A stretch of DNA of 64,000 bases from Kribbella sp. VKM Ac-2569 (GCF_004216905.1 NZ_SGXJ01000007.1:310001-374000); one strand, 5' to 3'; positions 38,877 to 48,445 are shown, counted from the stretch's first letter. A program made the numbers and translations. The notes: a model not told the origin generated them from the sequence alone.

Positions 38877-41846
38877 GTGACTGAGGATGTGTTCGGCGCC
38901 AGGGGGATCCGCGATCGGGTGCTGGCCGGGTGGGCGGCGGCGCCTGTTCGGTTCCGGGAGGACGCGAACGCCGAGGAGGAGCTCGCTCTCGGCGGGTACG
39001 TCGACCGGCTGGTGATCGAGCTCGCCCAGAACGCCGCCGACGCAGCCACCCGGGCCGGCACCCCGGGGCGCGTGCTGTACGAGTTCCGCGCCAACACCCT
39101 CGTCGTAGCCAACACCGGCACCCCGCTGGACGCAGAAGGCGTGCAATCACTCGCCACCCTCCGAGCATCAGCCAAACGCATTGAGCGGGCGGGTTCCTCG
39201 GTGGGACGGTTCGGGGTTGGGTTTTCTGCTGTGCTTGCGGTGACGGATGAGCCGGTGGTGTTGTCGCGGAGTGGGGGTGTGCGGTTCTCGAAGGCTGACA
39301 CCGTCGCGGCGATCGCCGACCTCGGGAACTCTTCGCTGGACACCGAACTGCGGCGTCGCGACGGCCAGGTGCCTGTCCTGCGACTGCCGTTCGCGACCGA
39401 GGGCGAACCGCCTGCCGGCTACGACACCGCCGTCATCCTCCCGCTCCGCGACGAAGCCGCCGCGGATCTCGTCCGCCGCCTGCTCACCGAAGCCGACGAC
39501 GCGCTCCTCCTCGCGCTCCCAGGCCTCGACCGCATCGAGATCGAGACCGAGGACACCCACCGGATCCTCGAGAACGCCGCCGACCGCTGGCACATCCACC
39601 GAGCCGCCGGCACCTTCACCACCGACGAGCGCGAACGCCTCCTCGCCGACCGCCCCACCGAAGAACGCACCCGCCCGACCTGGTCAGTCGTCTGGGCCCT
39701 GCCCCGCAGCCCACTCACCGAACTACCGCGTGTGGTCCACGCACCTACCCCCACCGACGAACCGTTCTCCCTCCCAGCGTTGCTCCTGGCAACCTTCCCG
39801 CTCGACTCCACCCGTCGGCACGTGGCAAAGGGCCCGCTGACCGACCGGCTCGTCCAGGAAGCAGCGACGTCGTACGCCGAACTCCTACGCCAGCGAGCCG
39901 ACAACCGAGACGACGTACTACCGCTGGTCCCAACCGGCCTAGCCGCAGGCGCGCTCGACCGCATGCTCCGCGACGAAATCCTCCGCGTCCTGCCGAGCGT
40001 CCCCATCCTCCCCGCAGTCGGCGGCACCATCCTGCGACCGAGCGAGGCGGCCGTCGTAGACGGTGCCGACGAAGCGTTCGACGAGGTCCTGGCACCCCTC
40101 GTACCAGGCCTGATTCACGCCCGCCGCGAGGACCGCCTCGCCCTCGACGCCCTGCAAGTACGCCGCATCGAGCTGGCCGAGGTGGTGGATCAGCTCGGGG
40201 GAGAGGAACCGCCCGGCTGGTGGCGCACGCTCTACGCCGCGCTGTCGACCATGGTGACCGACCCACTGATCCGCGAACCGCTCGGCACCCTCCCGGTCCC
40301 GCTCGCCGACGGCCGACTCGTCCGCGGAGCCCGCGGTCTCCTCCTGCCCGGACCCGAGATCCCGGTCGACACGCTCGCCGCGTTCGGTGCGTACGGCGTA
40401 CGCGTCATACACCCGGATGCCGTCGACCCCGTCCTCGAACGCCTCGGAGCGATCCCCGCCACCCCACGCTCGCTCCTCGAAGACGGCGCCGTCCGCGCCG
40501 CCGTCGAGCACTCCGCGGACTCCGACGACCCGGACGCGATCGCGCACGCCGTCCTCAGCCTGGTCGCCGCCGACCCCACCCAGGCGGACGGCCTGTGGTG
40601 GCTCTCCGACCTTGTACTTCGCGACGCGGACGGCGAGCTCGTTCCCGCGAATGCCCTGGTCGTCGAGGGCTCCGACGCGCAAGCAATGCTCGATGTCGAG
40701 GAGGTCGCACCCGTCGCCGGCGACGTCCTCGACCGCTACGGCGTGCCCGCGCTGGAAGCCGTTGGCGTCCTCGCCTCGCTCGGCCGGGTCAGCGCGTCCG
40801 ACGTCGCCCTCGACCGCCTCCCCGAAGCCCTCCAGGACCTCGACGACATCGAGGACTGGGCGTACGACATAGCACCAGACGGATCCCGGTACGGCGCCAC
40901 TGTCGGTGAGCTCGAAGCGATCCGCGACCTCGACTGGATCACCGACGACAGTTGGCCGAAAGCCCTGCATTTATTGGGTTCTGACCCCGAACTGCGCCGC
41001 GCACTCGTCACCCAGGTCCGCGTCGTCGGCCCGGACGACCGGCCGCTCGGAGTACCGTCGTACGCGGCTTGGTGGATCCGTGAACACGTCCTGCTCGACG
41101 ACGGCGAACCGCTCGCCGGACGCGCGGATCCCGACGCCGAACCGGTACTCGCGACGTTCCTCGACGAAGCTCCCGCCTGGACGGCCGGGCTCGATCCAGA
41201 GGTCCGTACGGCGATCGGCCTGGTCCGCGACGTCGGCGACCTCGACGCGGACGGCATCGGTCTCGTCCTCGACCGGCTCGCCGACCCCGAGCGAGAGGTC
41301 GACGAGGCGTCGATCCTGCGCCTGTGGAACCGGCTCGGGACGATGGCGCTGTTCCCGGGCGCCGCGCCGGCCCAGGTCCGCGTGCTGGACACCGACGGCG
41401 GCGGCACCCGAGTCACCGACGCGGATGGTGCGGTCGTGGTCGACGGGCCGATGTGGGTGCAGCGCGAGGACCTCGGCGGATTCGTGATCGGATCCGGTGC
41501 CGCGGCGGACGGGCTCAGCGACCTGTTCGACGTACCGCTCGCCCAGGAAGTTGCCGAGGGCAAAATCGACGGCGAGGGTACGGCGGCGGACGTGCCGGCG
41601 ATCGTCCGCGAACTCGTGCCCGAGGTCCCGGCGACGTGGTGGGAGCACGAGGAGCTCACCGTCGACGGTGTCGAGGTCTCGTGGTGGGTGGACGCCGACA
41701 GCGCTCCGCACGCGGCGACGTTCGACGGCCTCGCGAAGGCCCTCGCATGGGCTGCCGGGCGATGGGACCAGCGGCATGTGATCCGCGCGGTTCTCAACGA
41801 ACCGGACCGATCTGTGGAACTTCTGGTCGACTCCGTCTACGACTGA
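38877..41846 (+). CDS. Large Hsp90-like (sacsin N-terminal type) ATPase
   Basis: A 989-residue protein. The first about 200 residues form a GHKL ATPase: LVIELAQNAADAATRAG (N-box with Asn/Asp), TLVVANTGTPLDAEGVQSL (Asp-x-Gly-like loop) and SSVGRFGVGFSAVLAV (glycine-rich lid). This matches the Hsp90-like domain found in sacsin. The remaining about 780 residues are acidic, without recognised motifs, but contain repeated WWR/WWL/WWI segments. GTG 38877 is set by the -10 6 nt upstream. One TTA codon (40971-40973) sits in an AT-rich patch, and TTA is very rare in such genomes. A stretch at about 39180-39300 has G/T-rich codons unlike its neighbours. Probably a chaperone-like ATPase; partner unknown. 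Confidence 0.8.
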   Translation: MTEDVFGARGIRDRVLAGWAAAPVRFREDANAEEELALGGYVDRLVIELAQNAADAATRAGTPGRVLYEFRANTLVVANTGTPLDAEGVQSLATLRASAKRIERAGSSVGRFGVGFSAVLAVTDEPVVLSRSGGVRFSKADTVAAIADLGNSSLDTELRRRDGQVPVLRLPFATEGEPPAGYDTAVILPLRDEAAADLVRRLLTEADDALLLALPGLDRIEIETEDTHRILENAADRWHIHRAAGTFTTDERERLLADRPTEERTRPTWSVVWALPRSPLTELPRVVHAPTPTDEPFSLPALLLATFPLDSTRRHVAKGPLTDRLVQEAATSYAELLRQRADNRDDVLPLVPTGLAAGALDRMLRDEILRVLPSVPILPAVGGTILRPSEAAVVDGADEAFDEVLAPLVPGLIHARREDRLALDALQVRRIELAEVVDQLGGEEPPGWWRTLYAALSTMVTDPLIREPLGTLPVPLADGRLVRGARGLLLPGPEIPVDTLAAFGAYGVRVIHPDAVDPVLERLGAIPATPRSLLEDGAVRAAVEHSADSDDPDAIAHAVLSLVAADPTQADGLWWLSDLVLRDADGELVPANALVVEGSDAQAMLDVEEVAPVAGDVLDRYGVPALEAVGVLASLGRVSASDVALDRLPEALQDLDDIEDWAYDIAPDGSRYGATVGELEAIRDLDWITDDSWPKALHLLGSDPELRRALVTQVRVVGPDDRPLGVPSYAAWWIREHVLLDDGEPLAGRADPDAEPVLATFLDEAPAWTAGLDPEVRTAIGLVRDVGDLDADGIGLVLDRLADPEREVDEASILRLWNRLGTMALFPGAAPAQVRVLDTDGGGTRVTDADGAVVVDGPMWVQREDLGGFVIGSGAAADGLSDLFDVPLAQEVAEGKIDGEGTAADVPAIVRELVPEVPATWWEHEELTVDGVEVSWWVDADSAPHAATFDGLAKALAWAAGRWDQRHVIRAVLNEPDRSVELLVDSVYD

Positions 41847-41893
41847 CCGGAACTGGCCGCGGGCCGGAAAGTGCACGCGGCGTAACTGCGCTT

Positions 41894-41905
41894 GGAAGCG
41901 TTTCC
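41894..41905. promoter_or_regulatory. LacI-type operator A
   Basis: GGAAGCGTTTCC, one mismatch from the symmetrical LacI-family site GGAAACGTTTCC, about 100 bp upstream of the promoter. Confidence 0.5.
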
Positions 41906-41930
41906 GCCTACGGGAGTCACGCAGAGCGAG

Positions 41931-41938
41931 CAACGTTG
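41931..41938. promoter_or_regulatory. LacI-type operator core B
   Basis: CAACGTTG perfect core followed by TCAA. The same CAACGTTGTCAA string recurs 77 bp downstream; a weaker half (TTCAACGTGGCAA) lies at 41984-41996. Confidence 0.45.
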
Positions 41939-42003
41939 TCAAAGGTTGGTATATCCACTGAGCTGCGGATATGACGAGTCTGCTTCAACGTGGCAACGAA
42001 CTC

Positions 42004-42032
42004 TTGTCAACGTTGTCAACGCTACTTATAGT
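42004..42032 (+). promoter_or_regulatory. Promoter with internal LacI-type operator
   Basis: TTGTCA (42004-42009) and TATAGT (42027-42032) with a 17-bp spacer. The CAACGTTG core at 42008-42015 lies between them, so a bound repressor would exclude RNA polymerase. Confidence 0.65.
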
Positions 42033-42095
42033 CCGTGGCACCTCTCGGTCGGTGATCCGCCAGTCCACGCAACGTAAACGGAGGTGACCTTCGTC

Positions 42096-43949
42096 ATGAA
42101 CACGGAGTCCCACAACAGCGCTGGCCCGCGCGAGCAGTACGAAGATGTCGAAGACGTCGTCCGGTACCAGTTGACCCGGCGAAGCATGATCGGTGGAGGT
42201 GCCGCCGCGCTGACCGCCTTCCTGGCTGCCTGTTCCAGCGGCGGCTCCTACTCCGACAAGCCGGCCAACAGCAACAAGCCGGTCGCCACCAAATCCATCC
42301 AGATCGGCAAGGCCAACATCCCCGTCCCGCGGGACCAGACGGTGATCGTCGGGCAGGTCGAGTACACGGTCTTCGACAGCTTCAACGGGATGATCCCCAA
42401 CGGATCTCCGGGCGGCGCCGGCGTAGAGCTGGCCACCGAGCCGCTGTTCTTCCTCAGCTTCGCCACCGGCAAGCTCACGCCGTGGTTGGCGACCGAGTAC
42501 AAGTACAACGACGACCACACCGAGCTGACCCTGAAGTTCGACCCGAAGGCGCACTGGAACGACGGGAAGCCGCTGGGCGCGAACGACTTCAAGTTCACCG
42601 TCATGGCGCTCAAGGACCGGCCCGACCTGTTCGGCGGCGGCGGCGACCTGAAGGAGTTCGTCAAGACGGTCGAGGTGCCGGACCCGCAGACGGCGGTGGT
42701 CAAGCTCCTGAAGCCGACGCCGCGGTTCCACTACAACTTCATCGCCGCGATCGCGGGCGCGCCGAACAACATCATGCCCGAGCACATCTGGAAGTCGCAG
42801 GACCTGACGAAGTTCAAGGACAACCCGCCGGTCCGCTCCGGCCCGTACAAGCTGAAGCAGGCGATCCGGAACCAGAAGATGTTCGTCTGGGAGAAGGACC
42901 CGAACTACTGGAACAAGGACAAGCTCGACGTCAAGCCGCAGTACGTGATCTTCCAGAGCACCTCGAAGCAGCTCGACCAGGCATCGCTGGCGTTCGAGCG
43001 GGCCGAGTTCGACGTCGGCTCGATCGACACGCAGCACGCCACGCAGCTGGCCAACACCGGCTACCCGAACCTGGTCACGACGCAGTTCCACGACCCGAAC
43101 CCCCGGGTGATGTGGCTGAACTGCGACCCGACCCGGGGCGTGATGGCCGAGGAGAAGATGCACTGGGCAATCAACTACTGCCTCGACCGGGAGAAGATCG
43201 GTACGTCGGTCTGGGACGTCAAGGTGCCGCCCGCGATCTACCCGTGGGCCGACTACCCGACCAACGACAAGTGGAAAGACGACGAGCTCGCAGGAAAGTA
43301 CAAGTTCGAGTACAGCCTCGACAAGGCGACCCAGCTGCTCGACGAGATCGCGCCGAAGAACGCGGCCGGCAAGCGCACCTACAAGGGCAAGGAGATCAAC
43401 CTCGAGATCATCACGCCCGCGCAGGTCGACAAGGCCGAGTACGCGATCGCGAACGTGCTGAAGACCGACCTCGCCAAGGTCGGGGTGCCCTGCACCCTGC
43501 GCAGCCTGTCCGGCAGCGTGCACGACGAGAAGTTCCAGCGCGGAGAGTACGACATCGACTCGAGCTGGGCCGGGTTCGCCATCGACCCCGAGCAGCTGTA
43601 CACCGACTGGGAGAGCACCAAGGCCCAGCCGATCGGCAAGAACGCCGCCGGTAAGAACAAGATGCGCTTCAAGGACCCGGCGTTCGACGCGATCTCCCAG
43701 AAGCTGTCCGGGATGGACCCGGACAGCGAGGAGGCGAAGCCGCTGCTGAAGCAGGCGCTGGAGATCTACTTCCAGAAGCTGCCGCTGCTGCCGGTGATCC
43801 AGACCGGGTACCCGCAGTTCTTCAACACCGCCTTCTGGAAGGACTGGCCGACCGACGACAACCTCTACGAGGTGCCGCTGAACTGGTGGCCGCACTTCAC
43901 CCTGGTGCTCGGCAAGATCTCGGCCACCGGCCAGAAGGGACCGGCGTGA
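42096..43949 (+). CDS. Extracellular solute-binding protein, family 5 (Tat lipoprotein)
   Basis: A 617-residue binding protein of the dipeptide/oligosaccharide class. The N-terminus carries a twin-arginine lipoprotein signal: LTRRSMIGG followed by a lipobox LAAC near residue 47. The mature part has PLFFLSFATGKLTPWLATEYKYN, the family-typical LTLKFDPKAHWNDGKPLGANDF, and RSGPYKLKQ. ATG 42096 is preferred over GTG 42084 because GGAGGTGA, a full match to the anti-Shine-Dalgarno, ends 8 nt upstream. It heads a five-gene importer operon. LacI-type operators upstream suggest that the ligand is an oligosaccharide rather than a peptide. Confidence 0.93.
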   Translation: MNTESHNSAGPREQYEDVEDVVRYQLTRRSMIGGGAAALTAFLAACSSGGSYSDKPANSNKPVATKSIQIGKANIPVPRDQTVIVGQVEYTVFDSFNGMIPNGSPGGAGVELATEPLFFLSFATGKLTPWLATEYKYNDDHTELTLKFDPKAHWNDGKPLGANDFKFTVMALKDRPDLFGGGGDLKEFVKTVEVPDPQTAVVKLLKPTPRFHYNFIAAIAGAPNNIMPEHIWKSQDLTKFKDNPPVRSGPYKLKQAIRNQKMFVWEKDPNYWNKDKLDVKPQYVIFQSTSKQLDQASLAFERAEFDVGSIDTQHATQLANTGYPNLVTTQFHDPNPRVMWLNCDPTRGVMAEEKMHWAINYCLDREKIGTSVWDVKVPPAIYPWADYPTNDKWKDDELAGKYKFEYSLDKATQLLDEIAPKNAAGKRTYKGKEINLEIITPAQVDKAEYAIANVLKTDLAKVGVPCTLRSLSGSVHDEKFQRGEYDIDSSWAGFAIDPEQLYTDWESTKAQPIGKNAAGKNKMRFKDPAFDAISQKLSGMDPDSEEAKPLLKQALEIYFQKLPLLPVIQTGYPQFFNTAFWKDWPTDDNLYEVPLNWWPHFTLVLGKISATGQKGPA

Positions 43950-45040
43950 CGGCGGATGCCCCGCCGGTGGTAGCAGTCGACAAGAGCCAGGATTCCGCAC
44001 CTTCTCGGGGGGTGCGGGCCTGGCTGTCGCGGCATCCGCTGGCGGCGTACGCGATCCGAAGAGTCGGGATCTACTTCGTGGAGCTCTGGGGAGCGCTCAC
44101 CATCGCGTTCTTCTTCTTCCGTCTGATCCCGGGCGACCCGGTCCAGACGCTGATCCAGACCCTGCAGCAGAACTACATGTACAACCAGCAGGCGAGCACC
44201 GAGCTCATCGCCCGCTACCAGCAGGAGTTCGGTCTCACCGGGAACATGTTCTCCCAGTACCTGAAGTACATGGAGAAACTCGTTCTGCACGGCGATCTCG
44301 GCCCGAGCCTCATCAACTACCCGACGCCGGCCCAGGACGTGATCCTGAGAGCGTTGCCCTGGACCATCGGTCTGCTCGGGATCTCGGCGGTGCTGTCCTG
44401 GATCCTCGGCGTGATCCTCGGCGCGATCGCGGGCTGGCGGCGCGGGAAACTCGGTTCCGCGATCGCGACCAACCTGTCGATCGCGCTCTCCCACGTTCCG
44501 TACTTCTTCGTCGCGCTGATCCTGGTGTACATCTTCGCGTACTCGATGGGCGTGCTGCCTGCGAGATCGGCGTACGACTCCAATATCAGTCCCGGGATCT
44601 CGCTGGAGTTCATCGGCAGCGTGCTCAAGTACGGGTTGCTGCCGGGGCTGTCGATCGTGGTGATCGGGACGCTCAGCTGGATCCTGTCCACCCGGATGCT
44701 GATGGTTCCGGTGCTCGGCGAGGACTACCTGGTCTACGCCGAGGCGAAGGGCCTGAAGGGCTGGCGGATCCTGACCCGGTACGCGCTGCGGAACTGCTAC
44801 CTGCCGCAGATCACCGCGTTCGGCATCTCGCTCGGCTTCATCTTCAACGGCAACGTGCTGGTCGAGCAGCTGTTCAACTACCCGGGTCTCGGGACCACGC
44901 TGGTCACCGCGATCCAGCAGCTCGACTTCAACACGATCCTCGGGGTCACCGACATCGCGATCTTCTCGGTGCTGACCGCCGTACTCCTCCTCGACCTCCT
45001 GCTCCCGCTGCTGGACCCGCGGGTCAAGTACTGGAAGTAG
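43946..45040 (+). CDS. Dipeptide/oligosaccharide ABC importer permease 1
   Basis: A 364-residue DppB-type permease with about six helices, the family opening YAIRRVGIYFVELWGALTIAFFFFRLIPGDPV and the ATPase-contacting EAA-like loop VYAEAKGLKGWRILTRYALRN. GTG 43946 overlaps the binding-protein stop as GTGA; the N-terminal 35 residues are a cytoplasmic tail. Co-translated with the downstream genes. Confidence 0.93.
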   Translation: MTADAPPVVAVDKSQDSAPSRGVRAWLSRHPLAAYAIRRVGIYFVELWGALTIAFFFFRLIPGDPVQTLIQTLQQNYMYNQQASTELIARYQQEFGLTGNMFSQYLKYMEKLVLHGDLGPSLINYPTPAQDVILRALPWTIGLLGISAVLSWILGVILGAIAGWRRGKLGSAIATNLSIALSHVPYFFVALILVYIFAYSMGVLPARSAYDSNISPGISLEFIGSVLKYGLLPGLSIVVIGTLSWILSTRMLMVPVLGEDYLVYAEAKGLKGWRILTRYALRNCYLPQITAFGISLGFIFNGNVLVEQLFNYPGLGTTLVTAIQQLDFNTILGVTDIAIFSVLTAVLLLDLLLPLLDPRVKYWK

Positions 45041-45042
45041 TG

Positions 45043-45924
45043 ATGACGATGAGATTTCTGAACGCGGTGCTGCGGACGATCCGGAACAGCCGGCGGTTGG
45101 CGGCCGGGTTGGTCATCCTCGGGGTGATGGTCCTGCTGGCGTTGTTCAGCCCGTTGATCGTGAACGCGATCGGGGGTGGCAAGGATCCGATCGAGGTGGC
45201 GGCGTACGAGAAATGGCTGGTGCCCGGAGCCGGGCATCTGCTGGGCACCGACCAGTTCGGCCGGGACGTGTTCGCGATGGTGATGAAGGCGCTGTCCGTC
45301 TCGCTCCAGATCGGAGCGATCGCGGGCATCATCTCCACCGTCGTGGGGGTGATCGTGGCGTTCGTGGCCGGCTACAAGGGCGGCTGGATCGACGGCATCC
45401 TGTCGACGTTCACCGGGATCCTGCTGGTGATCCCGACGTTCCCGTTGCTGATCGCGCTCTCGGCGTACGCGAAGAACGTGACGCTGTTCCAGGTCGGGGT
45501 GATGATCTCGATCTTCGCGTGGCCGTTCGCGGCCAAGACCATCCGTTCCCAGGTGCTCAGCCTGCGGACCCGGCCGTACGTCGACCTGGCGCGGGTGAGC
45601 AAGGCCCGCGACATTGAGATCATCGTCACCGAACTGCTGCCGAACCTGCTGCCGTTCATCGGCGTCGGGTTCGCATCGTCGGCGCTCGGCGCGATCTTCG
45701 GCCTCGTCGGTCTGGAGGTGATCGGGCTCGGGCCGGGCGGTGTCGTCGACCTCGGCCAGATCATCTACAACGCGATCACCACCGGCGCGCTGACGCTCGG
45801 GGCGTGGCCGATGTTCGTGGTCCCGATCGTGCTGCTGACGCTGCTGTTCGCGGCGCTGAACATGGTCAACATCGGGTTGGAAGAGGTCTACAACCCGCGG
45901 CTGAGAGGAGTGGCCGGTGAATAA
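45043..45924 (+). CDS. Dipeptide/oligosaccharide ABC importer permease 2
   Basis: A 293-residue DppC-type permease with HLLGTDQFGRDVFAMVM after the first extracellular loop, about six helices, and the EAA-like loop YVDLARVSKARDIEIIVTELLPN. Start codons GTG 45040, ATG 45043 and ATG 45049 are possible; GGAAG 5 nt before ATG 45043 favours it. The stop overlaps the next gene's GTG region. Confidence 0.93.
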   Translation: MTMRFLNAVLRTIRNSRRLAAGLVILGVMVLLALFSPLIVNAIGGGKDPIEVAAYEKWLVPGAGHLLGTDQFGRDVFAMVMKALSVSLQIGAIAGIISTVVGVIVAFVAGYKGGWIDGILSTFTGILLVIPTFPLLIALSAYAKNVTLFQVGVMISIFAWPFAAKTIRSQVLSLRTRPYVDLARVSKARDIEIIVTELLPNLLPFIGVGFASSALGAIFGLVGLEVIGLGPGGVVDLGQIIYNAITTGALTLGAWPMFVVPIVLLTLLFAALNMVNIGLEEVYNPRLRGVAGE

Positions 45925-46750
45925 CGTCCCTGGGAATGTTTCCGAGAGTGTCCTGGAGATCAAGGGGCTCGAGGTCGTCTACTCCACCAACCGCGGCGAC
46001 GTGAAAGCGGTCCGCGGCATCGATCTCGACGTACGTCGCGGTGAGATCCTCGGGATCGCGGGGGAGTCGGGCAGCGGGAAGAGCACGCTCGCGGTCGCGC
46101 TGCTCCGGCTCCTGAAGGCGCCGGGCAAGGTGACCGGCGGCTCGGTGCTGTTCAACCCGGCCGGCCGTTCGCCGGTGGACCTGCTGAAGGTCCACGGCGA
46201 GGAACTGCGGGTACTGCGGTGGAGCGCTCTCTCGTATCTCCCGCAGGGCTCGATGAGCTCGCTCAACCCGGTCATGCGGGTGGAGGACCAGTTCAAGGAC
46301 GTGATCCTGGAGCACGCGCCGGAACGCAAGAGCTCCCTGCACGAGATGATCCCGCGGCTGCTCGCGCAGGTCGGTCTCGAGCCGCGGGTGGCCCGGATGT
46401 ACCCGCACGAGCTGTCCGGCGGGATGAAGCAGCGGGTGCTGATGGCGATCGCGGTCGCGCTCGAACCCGACCTGGTGATCGCGGACGAGCCGACCACCGC
46501 GCTGGACGTGACGATCCAGCGGGTGATCCTGCAGTCGCTCGCGGATCTGCGCACCGACTTCGGGGTGACCCTGATGGTGATCTCGCACGACATGGGCGTG
46601 CACGCACAGCTCGCGGACCGGGTCGCGGTGATGTACGAGGGACAGCTCGTCGAGGTCGGCGACGTACGGCAGGTCTTCAAGGACCCGCAGGACGCCTACA
46701 CCCGGCAGCTGATCGAGTCGATCCCGAAGCTCGGACGGAGGGCATCATGA
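45917..46750 (+). CDS. ABC importer ATPase (DppD-like)
   Basis: A 277-residue ATPase: Walker A GESGSGKSTLA near residue 48, signature ELSGGMKQRVLMAIA, Walker B LVIADEPTTALDV, H-loop VISHDMG. It is shorter than typical DppD (about 330 residues) because it ends right after the AYTRQLIESIPKLG segment and lacks the cysteine-containing C-terminal tail of many DppD proteins. GTG 45917 overlaps the permease stop by 8 nt. Confidence 0.92.
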   Translation: MNNVPGNVSESVLEIKGLEVVYSTNRGDVKAVRGIDLDVRRGEILGIAGESGSGKSTLAVALLRLLKAPGKVTGGSVLFNPAGRSPVDLLKVHGEELRVLRWSALSYLPQGSMSSLNPVMRVEDQFKDVILEHAPERKSSLHEMIPRLLAQVGLEPRVARMYPHELSGGMKQRVLMAIAVALEPDLVIADEPTTALDVTIQRVILQSLADLRTDFGVTLMVISHDMGVHAQLADRVAVMYEGQLVEVGDVRQVFKDPQDAYTRQLIESIPKLGRRAS

Positions 46751-47634
46751 AGTCGGAGCTCGAGCTTCGTGGCGTACAGCAACGGTTCCACGCTCGTGGG
46801 GTCGCCGACGGTTACATCACCGCGGTGGACGACGTGAGCTTCAGCCTGGCCGCGTCGCCGCCGCAGATCGTCAGCCTGGTCGGCCAGAGCGGCAGCGGGA
46901 AGAGCACGATCGCCCGCAACGTCCTCGGCCTGCAGAAACCCACGGCCGGATCCGTGCTGTACGGCGGGAAGGACATCTTCAAACTGAGCCGGGCCGAGTA
47001 CGACGAGTACCGGCGCGACGTCCAACCGGTGTTCCAGGACCCGTACGCGATCTTCAACCCGTTCTACCGGGTCGATCGCGTGCTCTGGAAGGCGGTGAAG
47101 AAGTTCAAGCTCGCGGACACCCGGGCCAAGGGCCTCGAGCTGATCGAGGAGTCGTTGCGCGCAGTCCGGCTGGAGCCGGAGAACGTGCTCGGCCGGTACC
47201 CGCACCAGCTCTCCGGCGGTCAGCGGCAGCGCATCATGCTGGCGCGGGTCCACATGCTGCGCCCCTCGTTCATCATCGCGGACGAGCCGGTGTCGATGCT
47301 GGACGCCCAGGTGCGCAAGCACTTCCTGGACATCCTGCTCGACTTCCAGATCAAGCACGGGATGACGACGCTGTTCATCACCCACGACCTGTCCACGGTC
47401 TACTACCTCGGCGGCGAGGTCATGGTCATCACCAAGGGCGAGATCGTCGAACGCGGCCCGGTCTCCACGGTGATGCACGAGCCCTCGCACCCGTACACCA
47501 AGCTCCTCCTCGACTCCATCCCCCAACCCGACCCCGACCAGCGCTGGACCAGCCGCATCGCCGTCGACGAACTGGAACGCCTCGACGACGCGAACCCGGC
47601 CGCCGACACAAAGCCGGAGGCGCCGATCATCTAG
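46747..47634 (+). CDS. ABC importer ATPase (DppF-like)
   Basis: A 295-residue ATPase, partner of the DppD-like one: GQSGSGKSTIARNVL (Walker A), QPVFQDPYAIFNPFY (Q-loop), QLSGGQRQRIMLARV (signature), FIIADEPVSMLDAQV (Walker B; Val-Ser-Met in place of the usual Thr-Ser-Ala) and FITHDLS. ATG 46747 overlaps the previous stop by ATGA. Its last 8 nt overlap the opposing methyltransferase gene. Confidence 0.92.
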   Translation: MKSELELRGVQQRFHARGVADGYITAVDDVSFSLAASPPQIVSLVGQSGSGKSTIARNVLGLQKPTAGSVLYGGKDIFKLSRAEYDEYRRDVQPVFQDPYAIFNPFYRVDRVLWKAVKKFKLADTRAKGLELIEESLRAVRLEPENVLGRYPHQLSGGQRQRIMLARVHMLRPSFIIADEPVSMLDAQVRKHFLDILLDFQIKHGMTTLFITHDLSTVYYLGGEVMVITKGEIVERGPVSTVMHEPSHPYTKLLLDSIPQPDPDQRWTSRIAVDELERLDDANPAADTKPEAPII

Positions 47635-48403
47635 GACGCACTCCCGACGTGCACAGGAACTGGTAGAACCACGCGGTGAAGGACGGATCGGTCATCAGCT
47701 CGCGGTACCGTGCGAGCTCGTCCGGGGTGGCACCCGCCGCCAGCAGGAGAGGCTCCGCCTGCTCGTTGAGGTTGCGGTGCAGGAGGCAGCCGTCGGTGCC
47801 ACCCGCCGTCGTCTCGGAGTACTCCATCGTGTGTACGTCGGTCAGGCCGGCGGCGGTCATCCGGGCCGCAGTGCCGCCCGCCCAGGTCAAGCTGATGCCG
47901 CCGGCCGGGCCGACGACCTCGTGGGAGAGGTACTGCATCCGCGCCCAGAGCGCCCGGTCCTCGGCGCTCGGCGCCGAGATCGGATGCAGTCGGCGGCCGG
48001 TGAAGTCGCCGATGACGAGCAGCCCGCCAGGCGCGAGCGCGTTCACCAGTTCGGCGAAGATCTGCTCGCGCTCGGGAATGTGCATGAGGACGAGCCGGGC
48101 GTGGATCAGGTCGAAAGGGCCGTCCACCCCGAGACCGTCGCGGACATCGTGTTTGCGGACCTCGACGTTCGCCGCGAGATCGGTGAGCTGTGCGGTATCG
48201 ATGTCCACGGCAACGACCTCGCCGGTGCGCGCGGCCAGCCAGTTCGCGATCCGGCCGGAGCCGGCGCCGATCTCCAGGCAGCGTGCGGTGGGAGACAGGC
48301 CGCGGCGTTCGAGGCACCAGTGGGTCGGTGCGTCGATCAGGTTGCCGAGGTGGTCGAGATGGTGCCGTCCGAGCTCACTGCCGGTGTCGAAGATGTAGTT
48401 CAT
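47627..48403 (-). CDS. SAM-dependent methyltransferase
   Basis: A 258-residue class I methyltransferase: motif I CLEIGAGSGRIANWLA (SAM-binding glycine loop, about residue 45), VVAVDIDTAQL (acidic ribose ligand), FDLIHARLVLMHIPER (motif IV region) and LAPGGLLVIGDF. ATG 48403 starts the core (MNYIFDTGSELG); the in-frame upstream codon at 48439 adds 12 unrelated residues. It lies 43 bp after the SARP-type regulator gene on the same strand, so it may be read from its promoter. Substrate unknown. Confidence 0.88.
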   Translation of the reverse strand: MNYIFDTGSELGRHHLDHLGNLIDAPTHWCLERRGLSPTARCLEIGAGSGRIANWLAARTGEVVAVDIDTAQLTDLAANVEVRKHDVRDGLGVDGPFDLIHARLVLMHIPEREQIFAELVNALAPGGLLVIGDFTGRRLHPISAPSAEDRALWARMQYLSHEVVGPAGGISLTWAGGTAARMTAAGLTDVHTMEYSETTAGGTDGCLLHRNLNEQAEPLLLAAGATPDELARYRELMTDPSFTAWFYQFLCTSGVRPR

Positions 48404-48445
48404 CCCAGCAGCGTCACGCGGCCGGCGTACCGCCCGCATCCGGGA

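Noticed and set aside
41985..44000. 671-codon minus-strand open frame
   Set aside because: Antisense to the solute-binding protein gene and its leader; low-complexity translation.
45930..45945. GGGAATGTTTCC as a further LacI operator
   Set aside because: It lies within the ATPase coding sequence, far from the promoter, with a weak match.
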